DNA of 64,000 nt from Clostridia bacterium (GTDB lineage Bacteria > Bacillota > Clostridia > Lachnospirales > Lachnospiraceae). The stretch spans positions 186,001-250,000 of the forward strand of contig CAJTIM010000001.1 in NCBI GenBank assembly GCA_910576325.1. The letters are read 5' to 3'. Both the position numbers and the translations under genes were made by a program. The notes beneath the pieces were generated by a model. The model was not told the origin of the DNA, did no database searches, and saw only the letters and a program-made list of their open reading frames with translations. Shown piece by piece: positions 24,278-33,571 of the stretch (positions within the stretch are counted from its first letter, which is position 1; every line of letters begins with the position of its first letter).

Positions 24278-25258
24278 ATGAAGAGGAATTACCAAGGGCT
24301 GATGGTCTTAATCTTATCAATGGCATTGGCGGCGGGGTCTTTTATGACAGCATATGCAACAGAGTCAGAGCCGCAGGACCCGGCAGAAGCGGCAGCACAG
24401 CATCCCCCTGGAGCGGAGGAGGAAAAGGGCGATGAAAAAGAAGAGATTGTCCAAGTAATTCTGCCTACTACTGCTGTACAGATTTTTGATTTTATTCTGG
24501 ATCCACAAGAACTGATTCAAAAAACAGATGCGGCAGCCTATGGGGGGAAAAGCTTTGAGGAAGGAGCCACACTTTTTTTTGAACGTTTTGATGGGAAAGC
24601 CGAAGAAGATTATACCAGTGACAGCGATGCGGTGAATATTATCAATAAGGGTGATACTCCGGTAGATGTGGAGGTAAAAGCAAGTGTTACGGTTTCCATG
24701 GCGGACGGCCTGATTATGACAGATGACAGAGAATTCACGGATGATACAAGTACAAGTCTTTATCTGGCCTTGACAGACGGGGAGACGACGGTGCCGATTA
24801 CCCTTGAAGAGGGAGCAATTATTCATACAGAGCTTCCGCCGGCTGCGGCAGATACGGATGAGGATGGTAGATATTTCTTCTGGCTGACCGGAGCATCCAA
24901 TGGAAAAGGCGATTGGTATGAGCTTAGGGATATGGAAATTGAAGTGAAGGTTACCTGGAAGGTTGTTTCAAAAGAAGATGAGCAGGAAACGGAGAATGAA
25001 GATGAACTGCCTGAGAAGGCGGAAGCAGCAACACCTTCTACTGTGCCGGCAGATGATAAAGCGACACCATCCGAAGCTCCTTCTGACAATGAAAATAAAG
25101 ATGAGACGAGTGAGGAAGCACCAAAGGCGACGAACAGCGACGCAGACAAGGATGTGAGCGAAGTACCTTCCAAGGCAACAGCCAGTGATGCAGATACAGA
25201 GGGAAAGGCGATGCCGCCAGGCAAGGGCGAGGCGGCAGATGAAGCTGTTTCTGAATAA
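24278..25258 (+). CDS. secreted acidic protein, related to 27804 and 38455
   Basis: A protein of about 326 residues with a signal peptide (MKRNYQGLMVLIL, cleavage near AYA). The central 170 residues share a pattern with the two other secreted proteins in this window: V.LPT.....F.FILDPQ.LI..TDAA.Y, then F.EG.T.FF and V.NK....V.V. The last 90 residues form a Pro/Ser/Thr/Glu/Asp-rich low-complexity tail, as in wall-spanning or glycosylated regions; no LPXTG motif or anchor helix is seen. It lacks the C-terminal domain of its paralogues. ATG 24278 has GGAGAGG six bases upstream. Function unknown. Confidence 0.8.
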   Translation: MKRNYQGLMVLILSMALAAGSFMTAYATESEPQDPAEAAAQHPPGAEEEKGDEKEEIVQVILPTTAVQIFDFILDPQELIQKTDAAAYGGKSFEEGATLFFERFDGKAEEDYTSDSDAVNIINKGDTPVDVEVKASVTVSMADGLIMTDDREFTDDTSTSLYLALTDGETTVPITLEEGAIIHTELPPAAADTDEDGRYFFWLTGASNGKGDWYELRDMEIEVKVTWKVVSKEDEQETENEDELPEKAEAATPSTVPADDKATPSEAPSDNENKDETSEEAPKATNSDADKDVSEVPSKATASDADTEGKAMPPGKGEAADEAVSE

Positions 25259-25293
25259 GGCAGTTTATAATATTGAAAGAATGATGGTGGGGG

Positions 25294-26913
25294 TTACTTA
25301 TTACGGCACCCCGCCATTCCTATGCCCAGAAGAAGCCAAAATGCGGGGGTTACAATGGGTAACTCCAGGTTTACTACTGTCTGCAGGGCATAACAGGAGC
25401 CTGCTGTCAGAGCTCCGAAAACATAAGGGTTCTTTCTTGCGTTTTGAAAGAAACAGCGAAAAGTATCACCCAGAAAGGTCATGTAGCAGATTAGGCCTAA
25501 AAGACCATTTGTAATGAGATACTGCAGATATCCGTTATGAACGGTATCAAAGAAGACGCCAACCTCTTCCAGCATGGTATAGTAAAACCTTTGTCGGGAG
25601 AGACATACAAAGGTATCAGGTCCGGAACCGATAAGCTTTTGCAGGGGAGGAAGCTCTCTGTATAGAAATGCCGCTTTTTTCCAGGCATATCCCCGGTGGC
25701 TGCCCCAATTGTCACTGAATACAAGATAATTGCTCAGTGAGCCGTATCTGGATCCGTGACCTCCTATGTTTGCATCCCATATCAGGAACACCAGAACCAG
25801 AAAAGACACAATGACGAAGCATCCCCAGATACGAGTCAGAAGCTTGGGGACCTTGTCCGTATCCATACGGTAAAATCGGAAGCCGATAACAATGGCCCAG
25901 AGAAGGAGCACCATCAAAGGCAGACCTGAAAACCCCGTTATCAGGAGGAAAAGTCCGTCAACGCCTAAGGCTTGATTGGGAAACAGCTGGTTGAGCAGGC
26001 TGATTAGATATGCTGTGGAGAAAAAGGTGGCAACGATAATGAGAAAACGCTGGATACCCTTTTTATCCTTGAATAAGATAAAAGGCAGCAGGATAAAGAG
26101 CGCACCAATGCTCAAATAGGTATTATCGCTGCGTCCTGTGATCATGGCCAAAAAGGAAATTACCATGCAGATATAGTACCAGGCAAGCTTAAGCGGTTTT
26201 TCCTCCAGAGAAAACAAGGCAGCTGCAAATCCCATGATTATACCAATATAAGCGGTATAGGTGTTGATGTTCCCGATGGTTGAAGTATAGCTTCGCAGCG
26301 CATCAATATTTTCCGGGGTCCGGAAATTCAGGGGATCCAGTTGAAAATAGTCGCCGATGCCAAGAAGACCCATAATAATACCGCTCAGCAAAAAGAGTTC
26401 CAAATATCCGCCTCGGATCTTCCAAAAGCGGCTGACCAGAAAGTATAAGATTACATACAAGCTGATTAGATAAAAACCCGAATACCGTCCTTCATTTCCC
26501 CAAAAGGCTTCATATACAAAATCAGACAAGAGGGTAGAAATGCCGGCAAGCACCCAGAACAGCAAAACCGCAGCATCTGCGATTCGGAAATTCTTCTTCC
26601 AGTTCCGGGGATGAAGACGGGTCAAAAATTCTTGAGTATGCATTCCATCATAGCTTTTGAGGTCGATGCATATCATAATCAGGACACAAATCAGTACGAC
26701 AGAAATTAAAATCAGCATACAGCGGACAAAAAAATAAAATTTAGCACTTAAAATATCATAATAAGCATCATTAAAGTAAAGAGGAAACAGGGTGACAAGA
26801 ACAAGAATACCGATGCCGATTGCTTCATTTATAATGAAGGAACACCATTCGGTAAAATCGTCTTTAACTGCTGCTGCATTATTTTTATCCATATGGATGA
26901 GTTTTTTTGCCAT
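25294..26913 (-). CDS. O-antigen ligase / polymerase-like membrane protein
   Basis: A 539-residue integral membrane protein with about 12 hydrophobic segments and a large extracytoplasmic loop near residues 380-460 (ending RQRFYYTMLEEVGVFFDTVHN). The H-N-x-Y/L-like segment DTVHNGYLQ is the usual end of the Wzy_C/WaaL ligase loop. Members polymerise glycans or move lipid-linked glycans to an acceptor; here the secreted proteins on both sides are possible acceptors (inference). The SD AGGAGG is eight bases from ATG 26913. It is convergent with the 24278 gene and divergent from the 27222 operon. Confidence 0.8.
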   Translation of the reverse strand: MAKKLIHMDKNNAAAVKDDFTEWCSFIINEAIGIGILVLVTLFPLYFNDAYYDILSAKFYFFVRCMLILISVVLICVLIMICIDLKSYDGMHTQEFLTRLHPRNWKKNFRIADAAVLLFWVLAGISTLLSDFVYEAFWGNEGRYSGFYLISLYVILYFLVSRFWKIRGGYLELFLLSGIIMGLLGIGDYFQLDPLNFRTPENIDALRSYTSTIGNINTYTAYIGIIMGFAAALFSLEEKPLKLAWYYICMVISFLAMITGRSDNTYLSIGALFILLPFILFKDKKGIQRFLIIVATFFSTAYLISLLNQLFPNQALGVDGLFLLITGFSGLPLMVLLLWAIVIGFRFYRMDTDKVPKLLTRIWGCFVIVSFLVLVFLIWDANIGGHGSRYGSLSNYLVFSDNWGSHRGYAWKKAAFLYRELPPLQKLIGSGPDTFVCLSRQRFYYTMLEEVGVFFDTVHNGYLQYLITNGLLGLICYMTFLGDTFRCFFQNARKNPYVFGALTAGSCYALQTVVNLELPIVTPAFWLLLGIGMAGCRNK

Positions 26914-27076
26914 AAATATTGCCTCCTGAAGTTAAGTAAAAGGGGATTATCCCGGCCCCCAATGCCTGTTACATTATAGCATTATATAAGGAAAGCGTCA
27001 AAGATATTTTGCTTTAACAAGAGGTCTCTTATTTTTTTCTTATCAGGATTCGATTAAAAAAAGTTTTACAGAAAGC

Positions 27077-27104
27077 TAATGTTATGATAAGATGTTGCCG
27101 ATAT
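27077..27104 (+). promoter_or_regulatory. sigma-28-like promoter of the 27222-27804 operon
   Basis: TAAT (27077-27080), 16 bases, GCCGATAT (27097-27104), an exact sigma-28 -10. The leader is about 110 bases and AT-rich; further upstream the stretch 26914-27076 holds only spacer. Confidence 0.6.
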
Positions 27105-27221
27105 ATAAAATAGTTGAGTAAAGTATATATATAATATTATATAATTCAGATATCGAACATCAGCTTTTTGCTTATAAAAAGGCGGTGTTGATATAGATAC
27201 ACTGACAGGAGGACGAACAAC

Positions 27222-27749
27222 GTGTCGGAACAAGAAAAAAACGGAAAAATGGGAAAAGGAGGGAAAATAGCTTTTGCGGTGTGCCTGGTGGTGATTGTCG
27301 CTTTGCTGGGAGTGGTGATATTTTTGCTGTTCCGGGGTAAGGACGAGGAGGAGCCCAAAAGGCGTAATGTGGTAGTCAACGAGGATAACGTGGATGAGGT
27401 TCTTGAGAGCATTGCAGAGGAAGGATATGTTCCGCCTGGATATTACGAGGTCACGATGAACTCCACATGGAACTTTGAGAGCGGGGATGCTCCTTCCACA
27501 AATGCGTATGTAGAAAACGCACAGACAAATACAAATCCCGTTTATTTCGATGTAGTGCGGGAAGACACGGGAGAGACCATCTATGAATCACCGATTCTGC
27601 CGGTGGGAAGTCATCTGGATGAGATTGTGCTGGACACTGCACTGGAGGCAGGGACCTATGACTGCATACTGACCTATCATCTACTGGATGAGGAGGAACA
27701 GGATATCAGTACATTACAGCTGACTGTTCAGATAGTGGTTAATCAGTAA
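27222..27749 (+). CDS. membrane-anchored protein with one beta-rich outer domain
   Basis: A 175-residue protein. One membrane helix at about 16-38 (IAFAVCLVVIVALLGVVIFL) follows a basic N-terminus, so the remaining 135 residues are outside the cell. They look like a beta-sandwich (YYEVTMNSTWNF, then NPVYFDVVREDTGE and AGTYDCILTYHLLDEEEQ). GTG 27222 has AGGAGG nine bases upstream. It is followed after 54 bases by the secreted protein 27804 and shares its transcript, so it may be a membrane receptor, anchor or assembly partner for that protein. No named family is recognised. Confidence 0.75.
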   Translation: MSEQEKNGKMGKGGKIAFAVCLVVIVALLGVVIFLLFRGKDEEEPKRRNVVVNEDNVDEVLESIAEEGYVPPGYYEVTMNSTWNFESGDAPSTNAYVENAQTNTNPVYFDVVREDTGETIYESPILPVGSHLDEIVLDTALEAGTYDCILTYHLLDEEEQDISTLQLTVQIVVNQ

Positions 27750-27803
27750 GTGTTCTGTAAGTGTAAAAAATCCAAGGAAGAAAAAAATCAAGGAGGATGA
27801 AAC

Positions 27804-28865
27804 ATGAGTAACAAGTTTAGGAAAGTTTTAGCTGCTGTCCTGGCTGGTACAATGGTACTGGGAAGCGGAGTAGTGGCAAATGCAGCTGAGGGAAGCGGAG
27901 AAGGTTCAGGCTCTCTGGACGTTGTGGAGGCTACAGACGTATTTAACGTAGTTCTGCCTACAGATTCAGGAAATCAGTTTGATTATATTCTGGACCCCAC
28001 AGGAATCATTGCTGAAACAGATGCGGCAAAGTATGCGTCTGCATCCTTTATACCTGGAAAAACCATGTATTTCCGCAACGAGCCGGCATCCGGAAGTGAT
28101 GTTGCAACTTACAGTGATGTGAGTGATTCGATCAAGGCTTACAACAAGAGTACGATGGATGTAGAGATTAAGGTTCAGGCAAAGCTGGCAACACCGAGTG
28201 GAATTGATATTGTAACCAGTGCTCCGGCTGGCGGCGGTGGTGCAAATACAGCAACTCCTTCCATCTATCTTGCATTGAAGGAGGGTGGCAATGAGACAGC
28301 GATTACGTCAGCAGGAATCGTTGCAACCTCTTCTATTACAGATGCAGCTGCTCATTATGAAGTAGTATATGCTACTGACAGTAAAACATATAAGAAACAG
28401 CTGAATGCTACAGCATCCAATGCTAAGCTTGAAGATGACTTTGACGGTCTTTTCCAGTCCTATGAATTTAATCTGACTGGTTCCTGTAATGCTGATGGAA
28501 AATGGGTAGGTCTGACAGAAGAGCCTCCCAAAGTAAGCTTAGTATGGACGATTGAGAAGCCGGAGAATGCAGTTGCAGGCGGCCCGATTACATTTACAAA
28601 TACGGGAGATATTACGTTGACCGGCCTGACAGGAGCAAAGAATTTTGCTCATAGAATGACATTGTCCTGGGGCGGCACAACTTCTGACAATCTTGACAGC
28701 GACCCCAATATGGATTGGGATATCTCACAGTGGACCGAAGAAAATGGCGGTACGCTTAAGTTCAAATTGAGCAGCGGATGGGTAAGCGGTTTAAGCGGAG
28801 AGTTAGTAACCGTAACTGTTTATCTGACCGATGGTTCTACACTTACAGCTACTACACAGTTTTAG
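27804..28865 (+). CDS. secreted protein, two-domain member of a three-copy family
   Basis: A 353-residue protein with a signal peptide cleaved near ANA (residue 27). The core domain carries VFNVVLPTDSGNQFDYILDP, then KTMYFRNEPASGSDVATY and a V.IKVQAKL strand. A C-terminal domain of about 85 residues (GLTGAKNFAHRMTLSWGG to VTVYLTDGSTLTATTQF) is shared with the protein at 38455. There is no wall anchor, repeat or catalytic signature. AAGGAGG precedes ATG 27804. The gene is the second in the sigma-28-like operon and ends at a strong terminator, so high expression is likely. A surface fibre, sheath or S-layer-like role is possible but unproven. Confidence 0.82.
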   Translation: MSNKFRKVLAAVLAGTMVLGSGVVANAAEGSGEGSGSLDVVEATDVFNVVLPTDSGNQFDYILDPTGIIAETDAAKYASASFIPGKTMYFRNEPASGSDVATYSDVSDSIKAYNKSTMDVEIKVQAKLATPSGIDIVTSAPAGGGGANTATPSIYLALKEGGNETAITSAGIVATSSITDAAAHYEVVYATDSKTYKKQLNATASNAKLEDDFDGLFQSYEFNLTGSCNADGKWVGLTEEPPKVSLVWTIEKPENAVAGGPITFTNTGDITLTGLTGAKNFAHRMTLSWGGTTSDNLDSDPNMDWDISQWTEENGGTLKFKLSSGWVSGLSGELVTVTVYLTDGSTLTATTQF

Positions 28866-28903
28866 GTAATACCAAGCGTTGGTGTAAAAGTATTGTGGAG
28901 AAG

Positions 28904-28938
28904 GACGAGGGGAAGAAGTTTTTCTTCCCCTCGTCTTT
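28904..28938 (+). terminator. terminator after the 27804 gene
   Basis: A 14-bp perfect stem (28904-28917 with 28922-28935) with a four-base loop, ending in TTT. Confidence 0.92.
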
Positions 28939-28988
28939 ATGAAAAGATTTTTACGGCAAGGGAAGAGAGAATTTAAGGGAGTGCTGGC

Positions 28989-29966
28989 ATGTATATTAAT
29001 GAAGAGATAAATTGGCTTAAATTTTGTAAAAAGAAAAGAATATTTATTTTTGGGGCAGGAAAAATTGGAAAAAGAGTTTTTTATCAGCTTCAGAATGAGT
29101 GCGATATAGAAGTAACAGGAGTAATTGATAATAACAGAAATGTAGTAGAAGAATGTAAGAGCGGGAAAGCATGGTTCACAAATGCTTATACTTTAGATGA
29201 TTATAAAAAAATTCGGAAATCAGATGATTTGATTATTATATGTGCAGCAATATCGGAGATCGAAGAGCAGCTGCTGGAGGAAGGAATTTATCCTTTTATT
29301 AATTTTAGACAATTAGACTTCCCAGGTATAGAAGGGGAGGGACGTTATAACGAAGATTATTTTTTGATGCAGGTTCATTGTGCGGAAATTGATTCCGTAC
29401 TGGATCGGGAATTTTTTCAAAATTATATAAAGCCGACTGATCGTGTGGCTGAATTTGGCATGGGCGGCGGCCTGCTTTTGGACAAATTGGACTGCAAAGA
29501 AAAGATCGGTATTGAAGTCAATGAGGTGGCAAGAAAATATGCGGAAGGATTGGGAATCAAAAGTGTAGCGGATCTTTCTGAGCTTGAAGATGGAAGCCAG
29601 GATGTGATCATTTCCACACATGCACTGGAGCACTGCCTTGAACCATATAAGATCGTAAGTGGATTAAGAGAAAAGCTGGCAGATGGAGGAAAGGCGATTT
29701 TTGTAGTACCATATGATTCCATACGTGATGAGTATCTAAAGGGAGAAAACTGTTATCATTTGTACACTTGGAATCAACGAAATTTAGGGAATTTATTTAA
29801 AGTAGCAGGCTATTTTATCAAACAAGTAGGGCTTCGTGAGGTTGCTTGGCCGAGAGGCTGGAAAGAGATGTTTTCAGTAGAAATGAAGGACTGGTTTGAG
29901 GCGATTTCTGTACTGGAGTCTGAACGAATTGGATATTATAGCGTGTTTGTGGTAGCGGAAAAATAA
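28989..29966 (+). CDS. SAM methyltransferase with N-terminal Rossmann-like module
   Basis: A 325-residue protein. Residues 15-110 form a small Rossmann-like unit starting IFGAGKIGKRVF with VIDNN about 30 residues on. Residues 140-260 are a class I methyltransferase: AEFGMGGG (motif I variant), IGIEVNE, and DVIISTHALEH. It is the first gene of a co-directional run to 38341. GGGAG is seven bases from ATG 28989. It probably methylates a sugar or glycan intermediate; the N-terminal unit recurs in six other proteins of this run. Confidence 0.75.
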   Translation: MYINEEINWLKFCKKKRIFIFGAGKIGKRVFYQLQNECDIEVTGVIDNNRNVVEECKSGKAWFTNAYTLDDYKKIRKSDDLIIICAAISEIEEQLLEEGIYPFINFRQLDFPGIEGEGRYNEDYFLMQVHCAEIDSVLDREFFQNYIKPTDRVAEFGMGGGLLLDKLDCKEKIGIEVNEVARKYAEGLGIKSVADLSELEDGSQDVIISTHALEHCLEPYKIVSGLREKLADGGKAIFVVPYDSIRDEYLKGENCYHLYTWNQRNLGNLFKVAGYFIKQVGLREVAWPRGWKEMFSVEMKDWFEAISVLESERIGYYSVFVVAEK

Positions 29967-30000
29967 AAATATCAGAGAAATATGGATGAAGTTTTGAAAA

Positions 30001-31155
30001 ATGAATGATAAAAAAGAAAAAGAGCGAAAAGTATTGCTTCCGGCAGAAGCAGGTGTTCTTGTTGGTGAGAATATTTATTTTTTCTCATCAGAATACAATT
30101 TGTTATACAAGGTAGATATACCGGATTTTTCTGTATCCATTGTAAGCCGCATTCCCTGCAACAGGGTGATTGCTTCTAAATGGTTCCGTAAAATGCGGTA
30201 CTGGAAGGGAAAATTAATACTAATTCCTTCCTGTGCGGAAAAAGTTTGGATCTATGAGTTAAATACTGGAGTATGGACGGATATTGACATAGAACATTCA
30301 CAAATTCCCTTGAAATTTTTTGGGTCTGTTATTTATCAGGATACAGCTTTTTTGTTTGGAGCGGCATATCCGGGTATATTAAAGATTAATCTTAATGATT
30401 ATTCTGCTGCGCATCTGGATATTATCTGCCCGCCGGAACAAAAAAAAGAAGATATCGGATTGTTTTGCACTGACGCCATAAAAGCAGGTAATATTGTTTT
30501 TTCTCCTATAAGTATCTCGAATCATGTAATGTGGCTGGACTTAGATACAGACAAATATGGTTGGCAGCAAATCGGAAGTGCAGAAAATGAATATTGCGGA
30601 ATCGACAGGGATGAAGACGGGTTTTGGATTCCGTCCTGGGAGCATGGGAAAATTGTGAACTGGGATGGAGGGGAAAAATGGGAGGAATTTGAACTGCCTG
30701 CGGAAATTGCAAATCGCAGATATCAGTTTACGGGAGCAGTTTGTGATGGGAACAAGATAAGGTTTTTGACGATACAGGACGGAAAAAGCCTGGAAATATG
30801 GAAGGGTATTTCAGGGGAAAGACAAATTGTGCTGACAGAAGAGACAAAAAAATATGTTCATGCGGAGCATTATGAGGACGGCACGATTGTTTTTATGAGA
30901 AATGACGGTGCGATTGATGTTAAATGGGAAGGAACATGGTTAGAGGGAATATGTGAGATAGATTATAAAGAGTTTGCCGCATTTTTTGGTGACGAAGCCT
31001 TATGGAGTTTCTTGGCGGAAAAAGAAATTGCGAATGAAACAAAAATATTTGACGTGAATGATTATTTAAAAATGGTTGCGGAAAAACAGAAGACCAATGT
31101 TGATTTTTTGAATGATCCCAGTATGGGAATGAGCATTTGGAAGATACTTGCATAA
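30001..31155 (+). CDS. hypothetical protein, probable beta-propeller
   Basis: A 384-residue soluble protein without signal peptide. Trp-rich repeats of about 50 residues (KLILIPSCAEKVWIYEL, DTAFLFGAAYPGI, NIVFSPISISNHVMWLDL) resemble Kelch-like propeller blades. Only a weak SD lies before ATG 30001. It sits within the glycan enzyme run and may scaffold the enzymes. The last codons end 34 bases before the next start. No family name can be given with confidence. Confidence 0.65.
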   Translation: MNDKKEKERKVLLPAEAGVLVGENIYFFSSEYNLLYKVDIPDFSVSIVSRIPCNRVIASKWFRKMRYWKGKLILIPSCAEKVWIYELNTGVWTDIDIEHSQIPLKFFGSVIYQDTAFLFGAAYPGILKINLNDYSAAHLDIICPPEQKKEDIGLFCTDAIKAGNIVFSPISISNHVMWLDLDTDKYGWQQIGSAENEYCGIDRDEDGFWIPSWEHGKIVNWDGGEKWEEFELPAEIANRRYQFTGAVCDGNKIRFLTIQDGKSLEIWKGISGERQIVLTEETKKYVHAEHYEDGTIVFMRNDGAIDVKWEGTWLEGICEIDYKEFAAFFGDEALWSFLAEKEIANETKIFDVNDYLKMVAEKQKTNVDFLNDPSMGMSIWKILA

Positions 31156-31189
31156 ATTTAATGCGAACCTGAGCGGGCTGGAGAGAAAA

Positions 31190-32098
31190 ATGGCGCCTTA
31201 TAAAGAAATAAGAAAAGCAATTGAGGAAGCGCTTCATAAGGGCGAGGATCAATTTATTATTTACCCATATGGAGAAATGGGTATGATTACAAAACAAATA
31301 CTGAATAGCTGTTTCGGGATAAGAGAATGTTATATCCTTGATAATAGATTGTCAGAGTTTCATGGTGAGATAAATAATTTGGAATATTGTAAATGTTTAG
31401 ATATTTCAAAATATAAGGTTCTGTTTACATGTGCAAATTGGGAAATATACGATGAGGTATACAAGAAGCTATTAGATTATTTTACGGCAGATGCTGTAAT
31501 CGAAATCTTTAAGAAGAAAAAGGAAGTACAATATACAAAATGCGGAAAATACAGCTATGGTCCTCTGTGCAACCATAATTTGGTGGAGTCTGTCGGTGCA
31601 TTTTGTTCGTTTGCGGCTGGGGTGAATGTAGTAGTAAATCATGCTGTAGATTATATTACGACACACCCGTTTATCTATCATTCTTCGGCAATCAGTACAA
31701 TTTTTGAAAAAGAGTATGAGGGATATAGAAATGAGCCTTGGTACTTCGAGGGAGTAACTCCGAAAAGGGGAGTGCAGGTACGTAATTTGAAAAAATGTAA
31801 GATAGGAAATGATGTTTGGCTAGGAAAGGATGTCCTCATTACGAATGGGGCTGATATTGGAAATGGAGTTGTAGCCGGAGCCGGAGCTGTGATTACAAAG
31901 GATGTTCCTGATTACGCTGTCGTCGCAGGGGTGCCGGCGCGTATTATCAGATATAGATATGAAGAGGAAGAAATTGAGGCGCTGAACCGCATTGCATGGT
32001 GGAATTGGCCGGATGAAAAAATAAGAGAAAATTATGAGGATTTTTATTTGAATATACGTGATTTTATCAGAAAGCATGATTGTGACACCAGGCTTTAA
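31190..32098 (+). CDS. hexapeptide-repeat acetyltransferase with Rossmann-like module
   Basis: A 302-residue protein. Residues 1-100 are the Rossmann-like unit of this cluster (YPYGEMGMI, YILDN). Residues 115-270 form a left-handed beta-helix of the CatB/WbbJ type with the catalytic His in NHAVDYITTHP and the CoA-site repeats IGNDVWLGKDVLI and VAGVPARIIR. It is probably an O-acetyltransferase acting on a sugar. ATG 31190 follows GGAGAG; an upstream TTG at 31148 is rejected. Confidence 0.85.
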   Translation: MAPYKEIRKAIEEALHKGEDQFIIYPYGEMGMITKQILNSCFGIRECYILDNRLSEFHGEINNLEYCKCLDISKYKVLFTCANWEIYDEVYKKLLDYFTADAVIEIFKKKKEVQYTKCGKYSYGPLCNHNLVESVGAFCSFAAGVNVVVNHAVDYITTHPFIYHSSAISTIFEKEYEGYRNEPWYFEGVTPKRGVQVRNLKKCKIGNDVWLGKDVLITNGADIGNGVVAGAGAVITKDVPDYAVVAGVPARIIRYRYEEEEIEALNRIAWWNWPDEKIRENYEDFYLNIRDFIRKHDCDTRL

Positions 32099-32126
32099 AG
32101 GTTACAGGGATACTGGAGGAAGGGCT

Positions 32127-33551
32127 ATGAAAATTGTCATTTTTGGCACAGGAAGGTTTTATCAGGATAAAAGGCATAAGATTTCTTCCGATTATGAAAT
32201 AATAGCTTTCCTTGATAACAACTCCGCATTACAGGGACAAAGTATAGATGGAGCTCTCGTTTTTGCGCCTGATAAAATTCTGCAGCTTTCCTATGACAAA
32301 GTTATTCTTATGAGTGCAAGTGAGGAGGCCATGAAAAGCCAGTTAATCGAACTGGGAGTGGATAAGAAGGATATTTGGTATTGGGAACGCTTTGCGAGTG
32401 AAATGTATCGTGGAAGGCTGCAGATCTTTTGTGGGAGCAGAAATAAGAACATATATAAAAAAAAAGTTTTGATAGTTTCGTCACATTTGAATTATACCGG
32501 GGGGCCGATTGCAGCTGTATATGCAGCACAGGCGCTGCAGGCCAGAGGCTATGCGGTTTGTCTGGCAGCACCTTCCGGGGAACAGACATTTATAGATGAG
32601 ATGTCGGAAAATGGGATCAATATCTTATTATGCCCGGTGCTGCCTTATGTACATAAGGAAGAGCTAATGTGGATACGGCAATTTGATACAGTGCTGGTAA
32701 ATGTGTTCCCAATGCTTATTTGTGCCTGCGGCCTGGCGGGGATAAAGCCTGTTCTTTGGTGGATACATGAATCAGAAGAACGCTTGTATCGTAATATTAT
32801 AAATCGGTATGAGGAATATGTGAAAAGAGAAGAACTGGAAGATGTTCATATTTATGCTGTGAGCAAGGTTGCGCAAAGTAAATTCAATTCTTATTTTCCA
32901 AATAGAATTAAAAAAATATTGTCCTATGGGATTCCGGATCAGAAGGAAATGGATTGTTTTCGCGAGATAACAAGCCATCTGGTTTTTGCACTTATAGGAA
33001 CGGTCCACCCGGGAAAGGCGCAGGATATTTTTGTAAAGGCAATTGGGTGTCTGAGTGGGGATGAAAAGAAGAATGTAGAATTTTTGATTATCGGCCCTAT
33101 TGGCGGAGATGATTATGGTACTGGTGTTCGGGAACAGGCGTTAAAAGAACCATCAATTCACATAATTGGGCCCTTGACGAGAGATGAGATTAATAAAGCA
33201 TATGAAAAAATTGATGTAGTAATCTGCCCTTCCTTAGAAGATTCGCTGCCTATTGTTGTGACAGAAGGCATGATGCATGGAAAGGTATGTATTGTATCGG
33301 ATGCAATCGGGACAGCGGAATACATAGAAGACGGAGTAAGCAGCCTTATTTGCAAAACGGGGAACCCTGAGGATTTGTGCGAGAAAATGAGGTGGGTGAT
33401 TGGAAATCGGGAAAAGCTTGAGACAATGGGAAACAGGGCGAGAAAAATATATGAAAAGTATTTTACAATGGATGCTTTCGGACAAAGGCTGGAAAATGCA
33501 TTACAAGAAACAATGGACGATTTTGAGCAGATTAGAGCGCCTTTCAGTTGA
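32127..33551 (+). CDS. family 4 glycosyltransferase with N-terminal Rossmann-like module
   Basis: A 474-residue protein. Residues 1-105 are the module (VIFGTGRFYQ, FLDNN). GT-B glycosyltransferase domains follow: NYTGGPIAAVYAAQAL in the acceptor half, and IGPIGGDDYG plus SLEDSLPIVVTEGM (EX7E region) in the nucleotide-sugar half. GGAGGA is six bases before ATG 32127. The next gene starts just past its stop. Sugar and linkage are unknown. Confidence 0.88.
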   Translation: MKIVIFGTGRFYQDKRHKISSDYEIIAFLDNNSALQGQSIDGALVFAPDKILQLSYDKVILMSASEEAMKSQLIELGVDKKDIWYWERFASEMYRGRLQIFCGSRNKNIYKKKVLIVSSHLNYTGGPIAAVYAAQALQARGYAVCLAAPSGEQTFIDEMSENGINILLCPVLPYVHKEELMWIRQFDTVLVNVFPMLICACGLAGIKPVLWWIHESEERLYRNIINRYEEYVKREELEDVHIYAVSKVAQSKFNSYFPNRIKKILSYGIPDQKEMDCFREITSHLVFALIGTVHPGKAQDIFVKAIGCLSGDEKKNVEFLIIGPIGGDDYGTGVREQALKEPSIHIIGPLTRDEINKAYEKIDVVICPSLEDSLPIVVTEGMMHGKVCIVSDAIGTAEYIEDGVSSLICKTGNPEDLCEKMRWVIGNREKLETMGNRARKIYEKYFTMDAFGQRLENALQETMDDFEQIRAPFS

Positions 33552-33571
33552 GAAAGATCTGGAGAACAGTT

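Noticed and set aside
25285..25316. terminator between the 24278 gene and the ligase-like gene
   Set aside because: An 8-bp GC-rich dyad is present but overlaps the ligase 3' codons and has no T-run on either strand.
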